From Halobacillus sp. Marseille-Q1614 (GTDB lineage: Bacteria > Bacillota > Bacilli > Bacillales > Halobacillaceae), in assembly GCF_902809865.1 (NCBI RefSeq), contig NZ_CADDWH010000001.1, forward strand, positions 2,170,001-2,234,000: 64,000 bases of DNA, read 5' to 3'. The position numbers and the translations under genes were made by a program. Position 1 is the stretch's first letter. Each line of letters begins with the position of its first letter. Positions 17,212 to 26,468 of this stretch are shown here, one piece after another. The notes below the pieces were generated by a model. The model saw only the letters and a program-made list of their open reading frames with translations. It was not told the DNA's origin and did not search any database.

Positions 17212-18201
17212 ATGGGAGTCACGATTAAAGATATAGCCAAGACAGCTGGAGTAAGCTACTCCACTGTTTCAAAAGCATTAAGAGACAGCCCGCTCGTAAA
17301 AGAGCCTACAAAGAAGCGAATTATAGAAATTGCCAATCAACTCGGGTACCGCCCAAACGCAGCAGCCCGCAGTCTCGTTTCCAAACGCTCACATACGATT
17401 GGAGTAGTATGGCCGACAATCGAAAGGGTCACTCATTCTGCTTTAATTACCGGTCTGAATAAGCAGCTTGAAAAGCATTCTTACACAACGTTAATTTCAA
17501 TCAATGATATGCAATCAGCGATTGATACTTTCAACAGGTATCAAGTGGACGCGATCGTAGCGTTTGATGATAAAAATTCCAGGGAACCTGTGGAGTCAAC
17601 GGTGCCGATTGTTACTTATGGAATAGCCAGCCATTCTTCCTGCCCCACTGTGGACGTTAATCGGAAACAGGCGATCATGAAGGCGGTTGACTACCTCGCA
17701 TCCATCGGCCACCAAAAGATCGGCTATATCGGAGCGATGGAGGAAGACCACCTGCAGAAGGAAAAAGTGGACGGCTTTACCGAAGCGATTAATCACCATA
17801 CACAAGATCCATCTGCTTGTCCGGTTATTTCTGTTTCTGACCTTGAGCAGTATAACGGGTATGTGGCAATGAGGAACTTTTTTGACCAGCCAAACCGTCC
17901 TACAGCCATCATCAACGGAAGTCATGATTTATCACGAGGCTGTTTACGTGCGATTCAGGAACACGGATTTTCAGTTCCTGAAGACTTTTCTGTCATCAGC
18001 TATGATAATATTCCCTCCACCGAAACATTAGAAGTCCCGCTCTCTACGGTTGGAGTTCCAATTAATACAATTACAAAAATATTAACAGATACCCTTATTT
18101 CCGTTATTCAAGAAGAGAATATCGAGGAAGCTATTTATTTAGATCCTGAGTTAAACATTACTTCCTCCTGTCGGCCAATATCAAAGGAGACTGAGCGATG
18201 A
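17212..18201 (+). CDS. LacI-family regulator, likely of pectin/uronate catabolism
   Basis: Transcription factor of 329 aa. The N-terminal LacI helix-turn-helix is TIKDIAKTAGVSYSTVSKAL (4-23) with the hinge GYRPNAAARSL, followed by a periplasmic-binding-protein-like effector domain (about 60-320). The binding-site motif GGGGG precedes the start. It is divergent from kduD across a perfect palindromic operator and overlaps the rhamnogalacturonan acetylesterase gene by 4 nt, so it is probably the KdgR-like local repressor relieved by 2-keto-3-deoxygluconate or a related metabolite. Effector and target assignment are inferences from position and operator type. Confidence 0.88.
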   Translation: MGVTIKDIAKTAGVSYSTVSKALRDSPLVKEPTKKRIIEIANQLGYRPNAAARSLVSKRSHTIGVVWPTIERVTHSALITGLNKQLEKHSYTTLISINDMQSAIDTFNRYQVDAIVAFDDKNSREPVESTVPIVTYGIASHSSCPTVDVNRKQAIMKAVDYLASIGHQKIGYIGAMEEDHLQKEKVDGFTEAINHHTQDPSACPVISVSDLEQYNGYVAMRNFFDQPNRPTAIINGSHDLSRGCLRAIQEHGFSVPEDFSVISYDNIPSTETLEVPLSTVGVPINTITKILTDTLISVIQEENIEEAIYLDPELNITSSCRPISKETER

Positions 18202-18890
18202 AAAAGATTAATATATTTTTAGCGGGTGATTCAACGATGGCTGATTATCCTGCTGCCGAGTCTCCGCAAACAGGATGGGGGCAACTGCTTCCTCTTTTTC
18301 TAAAAAGTGAAGCTGTTGTACACAATAAAGCAGCCAACGGACGAAGTTCCAAAAGCTTCATTGAAGAAGGAAGACTGGATGACATAAAAAAACAGATAGC
18401 GAAAAACGACTATTTATTGGTTCAATTCGGCCACAATGACAGCAAACCGGAAGAATCCAGACGAACAAAGCCTTTCTCAACCTATCAGGAATATTTAAAC
18501 CAATACATTAAAGCAGCAGAACAAAAAGGTGCTCACCCCCTTTTACTGACACCAATCCAAAGACGGCGCTTTAACTCAAACGGCCAGATTCTACAAACTC
18601 ACGGGAAATATCCAGATGCGATGAGACAATTAGCAGAAGAATTAGATGTTCCGCTTATTGATTTAACAAAGATTACAGATGATTACCTTAAATCCCTGGG
18701 ATTCGAATCGTCTAAATCCTTCTTCATGTGGCTTGCTCCAGGCCAATCAACAAACTTTCCTGATGGAGTACAGGATGATACCCATTTAAACGAAGAGGGA
18801 GCAAAAGCGGTTGCCAGATTGGCGGCAGAAGAGATCTCCAATTTCTCTTTTCCATTAGCCCACTACATAAATAAAGAAGTCCTAAAATAA
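18198..18890 (+). CDS. rhamnogalacturonan acetylesterase (SGNH hydrolase, YesT/RhgT-like)
   Basis: Removes acetyl groups from rhamnogalacturonan oligomers. SGNH/GDSL family, 230 aa, with no signal peptide, so it acts inside the cell. The four blocks are present: GDSTMAD (S12 nucleophile), NGRSS (oxyanion Gly/Asn), FGHNDSK (oxyanion Asn) and DDTHLNEEGA (catalytic Asp and His). The start has AAGGAGACTG just upstream and overlaps the end of the lacI gene. Its 3' end overlaps the converging AEC transporter gene by 9 nt with no terminator between them. Confidence 0.9.
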   Translation: MKKINIFLAGDSTMADYPAAESPQTGWGQLLPLFLKSEAVVHNKAANGRSSKSFIEEGRLDDIKKQIAKNDYLLVQFGHNDSKPEESRRTKPFSTYQEYLNQYIKAAEQKGAHPLLLTPIQRRRFNSNGQILQTHGKYPDAMRQLAEELDVPLIDLTKITDDYLKSLGFESSKSFFMWLAPGQSTNFPDGVQDDTHLNEEGAKAVARLAAEEISNFSFPLAHYINKEVLK

Positions 18891-19802
18891 CTGCTGAGCT
18901 GCAAAAATCGTTAGTGTTACGGTAATCATACTGAATATTGTGGATGATAAAACGATTTGAGCAGCGAGTTCAGGCTCGTTGTTATACTCCTGTGAGATAA
19001 TAGCACTGTTTACAGAGCTTGGCATTCCTGATGAAATCAACAGGGCTTGCGCGAGTAATCCGTCATAGCCGAGCAGTACAATAATGAAAAAGGCAATCAC
19101 AGGACCGAGCAACAGCCGAATCATTAAGCTTAAATAGACGACAAGCAGCTTCAGCTTAAATTTCAGCTGTGCCACTTGAGCTCCCAGTGTCAGCAGCGCA
19201 ATACCAATCATGGCATTGGCAATGTACTCCCCGGGTTTAATAACAAACTCGGGGAGCTGTACGTTTGACACATTTAAAAGCACGCCGGCTGCCATCGCAT
19301 AAATGGCCGGCATCCTTAACAACCCTGTGAGGGCTTTTAATTTTCCTTCCTCCACAGCTCTCAGTGAAAAAACTCCAAAAGTATAAGAGAGTACATTTTG
19401 AAATGTCATAATGATGACTTGTACAGTCGCGGCAAACGGATCCTGTTTAAAAGCTAAATCATTAACAGGCACCCCATAGTTGCCTGAATTATAAAGAAGC
19501 ACACTGTTTGTAAAAACCCCTCTGACGCTTTTCTTATACCTTCCGATTTTCCCGACGATTTGGACTAGGACATACAAACTCACGATAAATATACTGAAGA
19601 AAAGAAAGATCTGCCCCAGTAAATCTAATGAAAAGGAAGATTCATATAAGTTCACGAGGACAAATCCCGGACTTAAAAAATAGATATTAAGTTTGGCTAA
19701 CGTATATAAATCCAGCCTGAACTTAATATGCATCCAGGCGCCTAGCCCGATTAAGATAAAAACGGGAACAATTATATTCAAAAAGATAAAAATGATTTCC
19801 AT
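18882..19802 (-). CDS. AEC (auxin efflux carrier) family transporter
   Basis: Membrane transporter of about ten helices, 306 aa, family PF03547. Bacterial members move small organic anions, such as malate and other carboxylates, or amino acids. The conserved N-terminal helix (NIIVPVFILIGLGAWM) and the NSVLLYNSGNYGVPV and SSGMPSSVNSAIISQEY segments are typical of the two half-domains. It lies after the terminator of the yes-type operon, so it has its own transcription. Given the uronate context it may carry a uronate or keto-acid, which is a guess. Confidence 0.82.
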   Translation of the reverse strand: MEIIFIFLNIIVPVFILIGLGAWMHIKFRLDLYTLAKLNIYFLSPGFVLVNLYESSFSLDLLGQIFLFFSIFIVSLYVLVQIVGKIGRYKKSVRGVFTNSVLLYNSGNYGVPVNDLAFKQDPFAATVQVIIMTFQNVLSYTFGVFSLRAVEEGKLKALTGLLRMPAIYAMAAGVLLNVSNVQLPEFVIKPGEYIANAMIGIALLTLGAQVAQLKFKLKLLVVYLSLMIRLLLGPVIAFFIIVLLGYDGLLAQALLISSGMPSSVNSAIISQEYNNEPELAAQIVLSSTIFSMITVTLTIFAAQQLF

Positions 19803-19844
19803 TACCCAACACCCCTGCCTGTTCCATCCCCTGCCTGTCTATTA

Positions 19845-19872
19845 GAAAAAAGCGGTCCAGGCTAGGACCGCT
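19845..19872 (-). terminator. terminator of the sugar ABC/GH105/YesL operon
   Basis: On the minus strand AGCGGTCC pairs with GGACCGCT around TAGCCT and is followed by six T. It lies just after the stop of the YesL-like gene. Confidence 0.88.
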
Positions 19873-19878
19873 GCTCTG

Positions 19879-20520
19879 TTAAGCTGCTTCACTATCACTT
19901 TCCAGCTTAATCTCTTCTATTGTTTCAAAACATTTCAGCCCCATCCACATGTTCAAATGAGCAAATATTGTAAACCCAAATAGCGGGATAAATCCTGGGA
20001 ACGAAATAAAGAAATAATAGGTAGATAAACTGGTAATAATCATTAATATTAGATTACTTGGTTTTAAAAATCCAATAAAAAGTGCTTGCTTCATCATTTG
20101 CATAAGCTTGAGATCATAATGAACATACACGGGCAGTATATAAACCAGTAATATTATAAAAGTTAAACATGCCGCCATCGCTACATATGTCAGAAACGTA
20201 TAAAGTGGCCCTTCCATCTGTTGGAAGAATTGCAGGTCGTAGAAGCAAAGCCATCCTGCTACGGTAAGAATCAAAGCCAGACCATTCGCACGAAAAAATT
20301 CTTTTCGGTAGGTTGAAAAGAAGGTTTTAGCTAATCGGACATTTTCTTCTCCCCTCGCCTGCTTTCTTGATACTGTGTACATCGCAACAGTACTTGGAGC
20401 AAGTCCCAGTACAATCCCGCCCATCAGGGTGCCTACGATCCACAAAAGATTGAGCAGCGCAAAATGAGTGACCCAGTTACAAAAAGCAAGGACTCCTGTT
20501 AACAAACGTCCACCTAACAT
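19879..20520 (-). CDS. YesL-like DUF624 membrane protein
   Basis: Five- to six-helix membrane protein of 213 aa, DUF624 family, with the family pattern of an N-terminal helix containing NLLWIVGTLMGGIVLGLAPSTVAMYTVSRKQARGE. Members are almost always encoded with YesM/YesN-type two-component systems and carbohydrate ABC importers, as here; the biochemical role is unknown. The start has AAAGGAGG nine bases upstream. Last gene before a strong terminator. Confidence 0.88.
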   Translation of the reverse strand: MLGGRLLTGVLAFCNWVTHFALLNLLWIVGTLMGGIVLGLAPSTVAMYTVSRKQARGEENVRLAKTFFSTYRKEFFRANGLALILTVAGWLCFYDLQFFQQMEGPLYTFLTYVAMAACLTFIILLVYILPVYVHYDLKLMQMMKQALFIGFLKPSNLILMIITSLSTYYFFISFPGFIPLFGFTIFAHLNMWMGLKCFETIEEIKLESDSEAA

Positions 20521-20558
20521 TTTCTAAAACCTCCTTTAAATTTACCGATCCTGCATCG

Positions 20559-21860
20559 TTACAACCTTGATAAATGATCTGCTTCTAGACTGAGCAGTTC
20601 TTCAATATTTATAGATTTTTTCTCTTTCACCGATCGCCAGACAGCTTCTCCTGTGGTCACCGCATAGGCTCCATCTTCGCTTCCTGAAAGGACCGGATAG
20701 CCGCGGTTTGGTTCTTCTCCAAGAAAAATATCCTCCTGAATGACAGGGTCGCCTCCGCCGTGGCCGCCTTCCTGCTTCACAACATGGATGGTCTCTTTTG
20801 AACCAAACAGCGGGAAATAATCTATCGTCTGCTCAGGTACAGGAAAAGGAACACGTGATGGGGCGTGATATTCAGTAGTTTCAATCCGCCCCTTCGTCCC
20901 GTTGATCGTTAATCGGTACCCCTCGTAAGGGAGAGAAAAGTTAATCGAATAGCTGAGCAGCGCCCCTTTGTTATAGCGGACGGTTGCTGTATACGTATCT
21001 TCAATTTCGATTTCAGAATCAAAGATACATTGATCAGGCCGGTAGTTTGTATATCCATCTTTTCTCTTAGCATCTGAATCAATATGATCATCTTGCACCG
21101 TTGCACTGTTGCTTCTCGAGTTCCACCTCGTGTAATAGGAACAGTCATGTTTCACATGGCAGGTTTGACAGTGACGGCCATCTTCTTTTAAAGGATTGTG
21201 TTCACTCTCAGGTCCGTAATAATTCAGCGCCCCAAAAGCGAACACTTCAACAGGCTTCTGATCGAGCCACCAATTCACTAAATCAAAATGGTGGGAACTT
21301 TTATGAATCGATAATCCCCCAGAGAAATCTCTCATCCGGTTCCAGCGTTGAAAGTAGCTGGAGCCGTGGTACGTATCTATATACCAGTTAAGGTCCACCG
21401 AAGTGACCCTCCCGACTTTTCCGGAAAGGATGAGTTCTTTTATCTTCATATGGTATGGGCTGTAGCGATAGTTAAAAGTGACGGTCACTTTTCCTTTGCT
21501 GCTCTTTTCAGCCTCCATTACCCTCCGGCTGTCCCGGGCTGTCGTTGTCATCGGCTTTTCTGTAATAACATCAAGGTCATGAGATAACGCCTTTAATATA
21601 TAATCCACATGTGTATCATCGCGGCTTGCCACGATGACCACATCCGGCTTTGTTTCGAGGATCATGTTTTCAAATTCTTCTTCACTATATTCTGGTACTT
21701 CTTTTACTTTTGGAAAAGTCGATTTACATACCGCAAACCGTTTTGGATCTTTATCAAGCAGTGCCACCAGCCGGCTTGTTCCCCCAAAGGTTTCAATCAT
21801 CGGTCGAATAAACATATCGTTGGCACGTTTACTTACACCGCACACAGCATATTTCCTCAT
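20559..21860 (-). CDS. Gfo/Idh/MocA-family oxidoreductase
   Basis: NAD(P)-dependent sugar or inositol dehydrogenase-like enzyme, 433 aa. The N-terminal Rossmann domain (KYAVCGVSKRA, then VALLDKDPKR) contains the EKPMTTT segment with the conserved EKP lysine. The C-terminal domain includes an unusual cysteine/histidine stretch (RHCQTCHVKHDCSYY) that could bind a metal. It is encoded between GH105 and YesL in the pectic-oligomer operon, so oxidation or epimerisation of a sugar released from rhamnogalacturonan is likely; the exact substrate is unknown. Confidence 0.87.
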   Translation of the reverse strand: MRKYAVCGVSKRANDMFIRPMIETFGGTSRLVALLDKDPKRFAVCKSTFPKVKEVPEYSEEEFENMILETKPDVVIVASRDDTHVDYILKALSHDLDVITEKPMTTTARDSRRVMEAEKSSKGKVTVTFNYRYSPYHMKIKELILSGKVGRVTSVDLNWYIDTYHGSSYFQRWNRMRDFSGGLSIHKSSHHFDLVNWWLDQKPVEVFAFGALNYYGPESEHNPLKEDGRHCQTCHVKHDCSYYTRWNSRSNSATVQDDHIDSDAKRKDGYTNYRPDQCIFDSEIEIEDTYTATVRYNKGALLSYSINFSLPYEGYRLTINGTKGRIETTEYHAPSRVPFPVPEQTIDYFPLFGSKETIHVVKQEGGHGGGDPVIQEDIFLGEEPNRGYPVLSGSEDGAYAVTTGEAVWRSVKEKKSINIEELLSLEADHLSRL

Positions 21861-21908
21861 AATTACAACTCCGTTTTCTTTAAATATCTCAGCGCGAGAC
21901 GTTGGAAG

Positions 21909-23018
21909 TTACAGTTCAGGCAGTAGATGCTGCATCTCTAAGCTGGCTAAAACAAAAGATCCTACACCATGAAGGTCATTATCTGTTTTCGGACGGTTCA
22001 CATAGTGCTCGTAATCTCCAACGCCTGTGCCGATACAGATTTCCGGCATGATGAAATGTCCTTTCTCATTAAACTTCATGCGCTCTAGAAGACCGCGGTA
22101 ACCTTTAATCGCTTGTTCTTTATAGCTTTCATCAACATGTCCTCCGCGAATTGCGCGGGCAATCGTATAGACAAATAGAGCAGTACAAGATGTCTCGGCC
22201 CAGTTGTTTTTTTCCTGCGGCTTATCTACAACTTGATACCACATACCTGTTTCTGCATCCTGATAGCGTACAAGACTTTTCACTAGATCACTTAATGCTC
22301 CTGATAATTCTGCCGTAGAAGGATGTTTCTCCGGCAGAAAGTCAAGAATTTCGTTATAGGTAATTCCGTACCAGCCGATCGCACGACCCCAGAATTCCGG
22401 TGATTTACCTGTTTCAGGGTCGGCCCATTCCTGCTGTCTGCTTTCATCCCAGGCATGATGATAAAGGCCTGTCTTTTCACAAAGTGTATGCTTTCTCATC
22501 AGTCTTTCCTGCTCAAGTACCATATCGAGCAGCTCTGGTTCATTGTAAGCTTTCGCATAATTCATCGAGAAGACGCCGCCCATATAAAGCCCGTCCAACC
22601 ACATTTGGTAAGGATAATGGTCTTTATGCCAGTATCCCCCGTCAGATGTACGGTTTAATGTAGGAAACATACTGCGAAGCTTTTTCGCCGCGATTCTGTA
22701 ACGGTCATCGTCTGTTGTTTCATCAAGTTCAAATAAAAGCAGCCCGGCTTGAATCGCATCAAGTTCTTTACGGTTCCATAGGAAGTTCCCGTTTTCATCA
22801 ATGTTGTGGTCTACATAGGCTTTTATATAGTTATAATAGTCATCCCCGCCTGTAATTTCCTTAAGCTGGCGCATACTTTCCAGGAAAACCCCCTGGTGAT
22901 AATGCCACCGGCCATCAGGCGGCAGTTCTGAAGGCTCAAATGTGTTCATTAAAGAATCACAGGCCGCTTTCCCCCAATCCAGCGGTGTTTGTAATTTTTC
23001 TTTTACTTGTGCGTCCAT
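21909..23018 (-). CDS. unsaturated rhamnogalacturonyl/galacturonyl hydrolase (GH105, YteR/YesR-like)
   Basis: Cytoplasmic glycoside hydrolase that removes the 4,5-unsaturated uronate from the end of lyase-generated oligomers. It is 369 aa with an alpha6/alpha6 barrel pattern. The catalytic aspartate is D142 in YQMWLDGLYMGG, matching the YteR active site; the conserved GRAIGWYG and WYQVVDKP segments are present. There is no signal peptide. It lies directly behind the two permease genes, so transport and hydrolysis are coexpressed. The product, 5-dehydro-4-deoxyglucuronate, is what the KduI/KduD pathway takes. Confidence 0.94.
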   Translation of the reverse strand: MDAQVKEKLQTPLDWGKAACDSLMNTFEPSELPPDGRWHYHQGVFLESMRQLKEITGGDDYYNYIKAYVDHNIDENGNFLWNRKELDAIQAGLLLFELDETTDDDRYRIAAKKLRSMFPTLNRTSDGGYWHKDHYPYQMWLDGLYMGGVFSMNYAKAYNEPELLDMVLEQERLMRKHTLCEKTGLYHHAWDESRQQEWADPETGKSPEFWGRAIGWYGITYNEILDFLPEKHPSTAELSGALSDLVKSLVRYQDAETGMWYQVVDKPQEKNNWAETSCTALFVYTIARAIRGGHVDESYKEQAIKGYRGLLERMKFNEKGHFIMPEICIGTGVGDYEHYVNRPKTDNDLHGVGSFVLASLEMQHLLPEL

Positions 23019-23041
23019 CTATATCTCTCCCTTAGAAAAAA

Positions 23042-23884
23042 TTAAGCTTTCATACCTGTAGAACTGATACCGTCCACAATGTAACGCTGGAAAACAAAGA
23101 AAATCACGAAAATCGGTAAAATACTTAATGTGGACATCGCAAACATGGCTCCCCAGTTTGTCACTGAGTTTGGATCTGAAAATAGTTTAAGAGCCAGGGA
23201 CACAGGGTATTTCTCAGGAGTAGATAGATAGATTAGCGGTCCCATAAAATCGTCCCATCTCCAGTAGAAAGAGAAAATGGCTGATGTCATCATCGCTGGA
23301 ATAATCAGCGGTACGATAATTCGAAAGAAAATATCCCAGCTGTTACAGCCATCGATTTTAGCAGCTTCATCAAGTTCCATTGGAATGGTTCGAATAAACT
23401 GCATGATCAAGAAAATAAAAAACGGAATCCCGAAGAATGTCGGTAAAATCAATGGTAAATAGGTGTCGATCCAGCCAAACCCATTAAACATGATGTACTG
23501 CGGAATCATGACCATTTCAAAAGGAAGCATCATGGTCAGCATCATGCTGACGAACCAGAATTTCTTACCGGCAAATTTAATACGGGCAAATCCATAGGCA
23601 ATCAGAGTTGATGAAGCAATGCTTCCGACTGTGGCAATGACCGTAATGATCAAAGAGTTAGTAAAAAAGGTTGTAAAGGTTATCCCGGCAAAACCGTTCC
23701 AGCCTTCGATATAGTTCTCAATATGAAAGCCTTTAGGGATAAGAGAGTGTGAATCAACAAATACGCTGGAGCTCTCTTTTAACGAACTGCTCACCATCCA
23801 TACTAGCGGATAAATCATAATGGCTGCGAATGTAGCCATGAAACCATGCTGAATAATCTTTTTGCTTACTTTGTTTTTCTTCAA
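23042..23884 (-). CDS. carbohydrate ABC transporter permease (MalG type, YesQ-like)
   Basis: Second permease of a CUT1-type oligosaccharide importer, 280 aa, about six helices. The EAA loop is PMELDEAAKIDGCNSWDIFFRIIVPLIIPA. It appears to start with TTG at 23884, eight bases after GGAGG; no ATG lies near. The C-terminal FFVFQRYIVDGISSTGMKA is the typical ending of this family. Sixteen bases separate it from the upstream permease gene. Confidence 0.93.
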   Translation of the reverse strand: MKKNKVSKKIIQHGFMATFAAIMIYPLVWMVSSSLKESSSVFVDSHSLIPKGFHIENYIEGWNGFAGITFTTFFTNSLIITVIATVGSIASSTLIAYGFARIKFAGKKFWFVSMMLTMMLPFEMVMIPQYIMFNGFGWIDTYLPLILPTFFGIPFFIFLIMQFIRTIPMELDEAAKIDGCNSWDIFFRIIVPLIIPAMMTSAIFSFYWRWDDFMGPLIYLSTPEKYPVSLALKLFSDPNSVTNWGAMFAMSTLSILPIFVIFFVFQRYIVDGISSTGMKA

Positions 23885-23899
23885 TGTGCTTCCTCCTTT

Positions 23900-24880
23900 C
23901 TACTTGGCATCTGATTCGTAGTGAACCCAGTGCTCAGAACTCTTGAAGATCAAGGCGGTAAAGATTGCAATGATGACAAGCATTACCCATGCCATAGCTG
24001 AAGCATAGCCCATGTCAAAGTATTCAAAAGCTCGGCGGTACATATAAAGTACATATAGCAGGGTACTGTTTACAGGTCCGCCATTTGTTACTACGAAACT
24101 TGGTGTAAATGCCATAAAACCTTGGATTACCTGCATGATTGTGTTAAATAGAATAACAGGTGTCAGAAGCGGAATTGTAATAATAAAGAATTGACGCAGC
24201 GGTCCTGCTCCATCTACGCTGGATGCTTCGTAGAAAGTTTTTGGAATATTACGCAGTCCAGCCAGGAAAATCAGCATTGATGATCCAAACTGCCATCCGT
24301 AAAGTAAAATCAGCGTCCAGATTGCCGTATCTGGATCTCCTAACCAAGAGTGAGTCGGTATTCCAAGAAGAGCCAGGATCGAGTTAAAAGCTCCATCACT
24401 ACCAAATAGTTGACGCCACATGATTGATACCGCAATACTTCCTCCTACAACAGAAGGCAGATAAAGCAGCGTTCGATACAGACCAACCATTTCAACAATT
24501 TTATTTAAGGCGAGGGCTACAAGTAACGCAAAAACTAGTCGGAAAGGCACGGCAATTCCTGCGTAGAAAAAGGTAACTTTCATTGCCTTCCAAAAAGTCG
24601 GATCTGCTGTAAACATACGTTCATAGTTTCCAAGCCCAATCCAATTCGGTGTCCCCATTAAATCGAAGTCGGTAAAAGACAAATATAATGAGTAAAGAAT
24701 TGGAAATAGGGTTAACGAAAGAAATCCGATAATAAAAGGAGAAATGAACATATACCCCGTGAAATTTTTATTACCTGACTTTATTTTTTTGTTAGGCGGC
24801 ACGACTTTCACTTGCTTTTTTTTCTTCTGTTTTGTCTCAGGAATCTTTACTGATTCCTCAGTTTCTTTTTCTGGAATCAA
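23900..24880 (-). CDS. carbohydrate ABC transporter permease (MalF/LplB type, YesP-like)
   Basis: First permease of the importer, with a long charged N-terminal tail (KKKKQVKVVPPNKKIK) before the first helix, six helices and the EAA loop PKTFYEASSVDGAGPLRQFFIITIPLLTPV. Start choice: GTG 24889 has almost no spacing to its binding site, whereas TTG 24880 lies six bases behind AGAGGTG, so I prefer the latter; the difference is three residues. It pairs with the YesQ-like subunit. The ATPase is missing from the operon, as usual for these systems, which share an MsmX-type ATPase encoded elsewhere. Confidence 0.92.
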   Translation of the reverse strand: MIPEKETEESVKIPETKQKKKKQVKVVPPNKKIKSGNKNFTGYMFISPFIIGFLSLTLFPILYSLYLSFTDFDLMGTPNWIGLGNYERMFTADPTFWKAMKVTFFYAGIAVPFRLVFALLVALALNKIVEMVGLYRTLLYLPSVVGGSIAVSIMWRQLFGSDGAFNSILALLGIPTHSWLGDPDTAIWTLILLYGWQFGSSMLIFLAGLRNIPKTFYEASSVDGAGPLRQFFIITIPLLTPVILFNTIMQVIQGFMAFTPSFVVTNGGPVNSTLLYVLYMYRRAFEYFDMGYASAMAWVMLVIIAIFTALIFKSSEHWVHYESDAK

Positions 24881-24924
24881 TGTGTTCACCTCTTTCGGTT
24901 TAACTCTAAGCGGTTTTATGAAAG

Positions 24925-24963
24925 AAAAATGGTCCTGATTACTATGGCCTCAGGACCATTTTT
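24925..24963 (-). terminator. stem-loop between binding protein and permease genes
   Basis: AAAAATGGTCCTG pairs with CAGGACCATTTTT around a 13-base loop. On the minus strand it ends in five T then C. Such partial terminators commonly leave the binding protein more highly expressed than the permeases. Confidence 0.75.
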
Positions 24964-24969
24964 TAACAA

Positions 24970-26274
24970 TTATCTGGCTAAAATAGCTTCTGCTTCTTCT
25001 CTAAACTGCTTGGCGCCTTCTTCAGGAGAAATCTCTCCGTAGATAACAAGTTCATCTACTTTCTGTAAGGAGGCTAGTACTTCCGAAGCCTGTGGCGGGA
25101 AGTTTGAATCGATTGGAGAACTATGCTCTGTTACTTTTTCGATATACTCAAATACTTTCTTATCAGTTTCACTTAAATCAGCCATCAATTCACTTCTAAT
25201 TTCTTCTTTAAGAGGGACACCACGGTCAGAACCGCCGATTTCATATACTTCAATGTTGTTCACAAAGAAATCGATAAATCGTGCAGCTTCTTCTTTATGC
25301 TCGGAATTCTCGCTGATTGACCACAGCATGGCTGGCTTCAGGTACATTCCTTGGTCGTTGTTCTCTCCTGGCAGTAGTGTCATTTCAATATTTTTATCTC
25401 CTGCTGAGCTATTTAAAGCTGTCGCCTGGTTAGACCATCTGAAGTCAAATGCTGCTTCTCCACGTACAATTAATTCATCCTCTACCCCTTTGATCTGCTG
25501 AATCGTATCGTATCCAGGAACAGCACCTTTTTCTTGTAATTCTTTGTTACGGGTAAAGTAGTCAACTAGCAGCTGATCATCATCGTATCCTAAAGCTGTA
25601 CCATCTTCGCTAAAGAGCGTTTCTCCTTTTTCTCTTAAGAAGTACTCAAAAAGGTTTTTCGGCTCCATTAAACGAGCACCATATTCGCCTGTAGTTTCAT
25701 TAATACTTGTTACGTATTCATCGTAGTCTTCCCAAGTCCATTCTCCATCTGAAACATCAACACCTGCTTCATCAAGCATGTCCTTGTTATAGAAAGCTGT
25801 GAGGGCATTTGTTCCAGTTGGAACACCTAGCAATTTGCCATCCTTCTTACCTGATTCCATTACAGTTTCGCTTACGCCATCTAAATTAATTGTTCCATCT
25901 TCCACAAATGGAGTAATATCTGCTAATAATTCCTTGTCAGCATATTGGTTTAAGTATTCTCCAAAGTTCTGCTGCATAATGTCTGGCAGGTTATTCCCTG
26001 AAGCAGAGGCTGCCATTTTTTCAAAATATCCATCAAATCCAGTGAACTCGGCGTTAATCTTAATGTCTGGGTTTTCTTCTTCAAAAGCCTTTATAATTTC
26101 CTGTGTTTGGTCATGTCGGCTTTGTGAGCCCCACCAAGACATGCTGAGTTCTGTTACCTCACTATCTCCACCTTCATCACTATTTCCTTCTGCTTCGTCA
26201 GAACCTGAACAAGCTGCAAGAACTAAGACAGCCATTAACGTCATCAAAAAACTTAACCATAACTTACTGTTCAT
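24970..26274 (-). CDS. carbohydrate ABC transporter substrate-binding lipoprotein (YesO-like)
   Basis: Family 1 extracellular solute-binding lipoprotein, 434 aa. The signal is MNSKLWLSFLMTLMAVLVL then AAC, with lipidated Cys22, followed by an acidic linker. The body shows SBP_bac_1 features (AFEEENPDIKINAEFTGFDGYFEKMAA, GVPTGTNALTAFYNKDMLDEAG). The start has GGGGGAG upstream. First gene of the operon binding protein, two permeases, GH105, Gfo/Idh, YesL. A cre site lies between its promoter and the start codon. The likely ligand is unsaturated rhamnogalacturonan or galacturonan oligomers. Confidence 0.93.
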   Translation of the reverse strand: MNSKLWLSFLMTLMAVLVLAACSGSDEAEGNSDEGGDSEVTELSMSWWGSQSRHDQTQEIIKAFEEENPDIKINAEFTGFDGYFEKMAASASGNNLPDIMQQNFGEYLNQYADKELLADITPFVEDGTINLDGVSETVMESGKKDGKLLGVPTGTNALTAFYNKDMLDEAGVDVSDGEWTWEDYDEYVTSINETTGEYGARLMEPKNLFEYFLREKGETLFSEDGTALGYDDDQLLVDYFTRNKELQEKGAVPGYDTIQQIKGVEDELIVRGEAAFDFRWSNQATALNSSAGDKNIEMTLLPGENNDQGMYLKPAMLWSISENSEHKEEAARFIDFFVNNIEVYEIGGSDRGVPLKEEIRSELMADLSETDKKVFEYIEKVTEHSSPIDSNFPPQASEVLASLQKVDELVIYGEISPEEGAKQFREEAEAILAR

Positions 26275-26299
26275 ATTGCTTTACTCCCCCTTCATTTAT

Positions 26300-26313
26300 T
26301 GAAAGCGCTTTCT
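26300..26313 (-). promoter_or_regulatory. CcpA-type cre site of the sugar ABC operon
   Basis: TGAAAGCGCTTTCT, a near-perfect palindromic catabolite-responsive element, lies 26 bases before the start codon and downstream of a candidate -10 (TATGAT, 26332-26327 on the minus strand). That position would allow roadblock repression by CcpA when preferred sugars are present. Confidence 0.82.
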
Positions 26314-26441
26314 GCTTCATGTCTTTATCATAGAGGCTATCGTTTTTTTAATAAATAAAATTTTCAGACATCTATGTATAAAAAACAGACTTCTCTGTAA
26401 AACGTCATCATTATCTATTTTTTAACAAAAATACAATAAAA

Positions 26442-26468
26442 AACTTATAGAGAGATCCTCTATAAGTT
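26442..26468 (-). terminator. terminator after the YesN-like gene
   Basis: AACTTATAGAG pairs with CTCTATAAGTT around GATCT (minus-strand view) and is followed by TTTTATT. It overlaps the stop codon of the response regulator gene. Confidence 0.85.
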
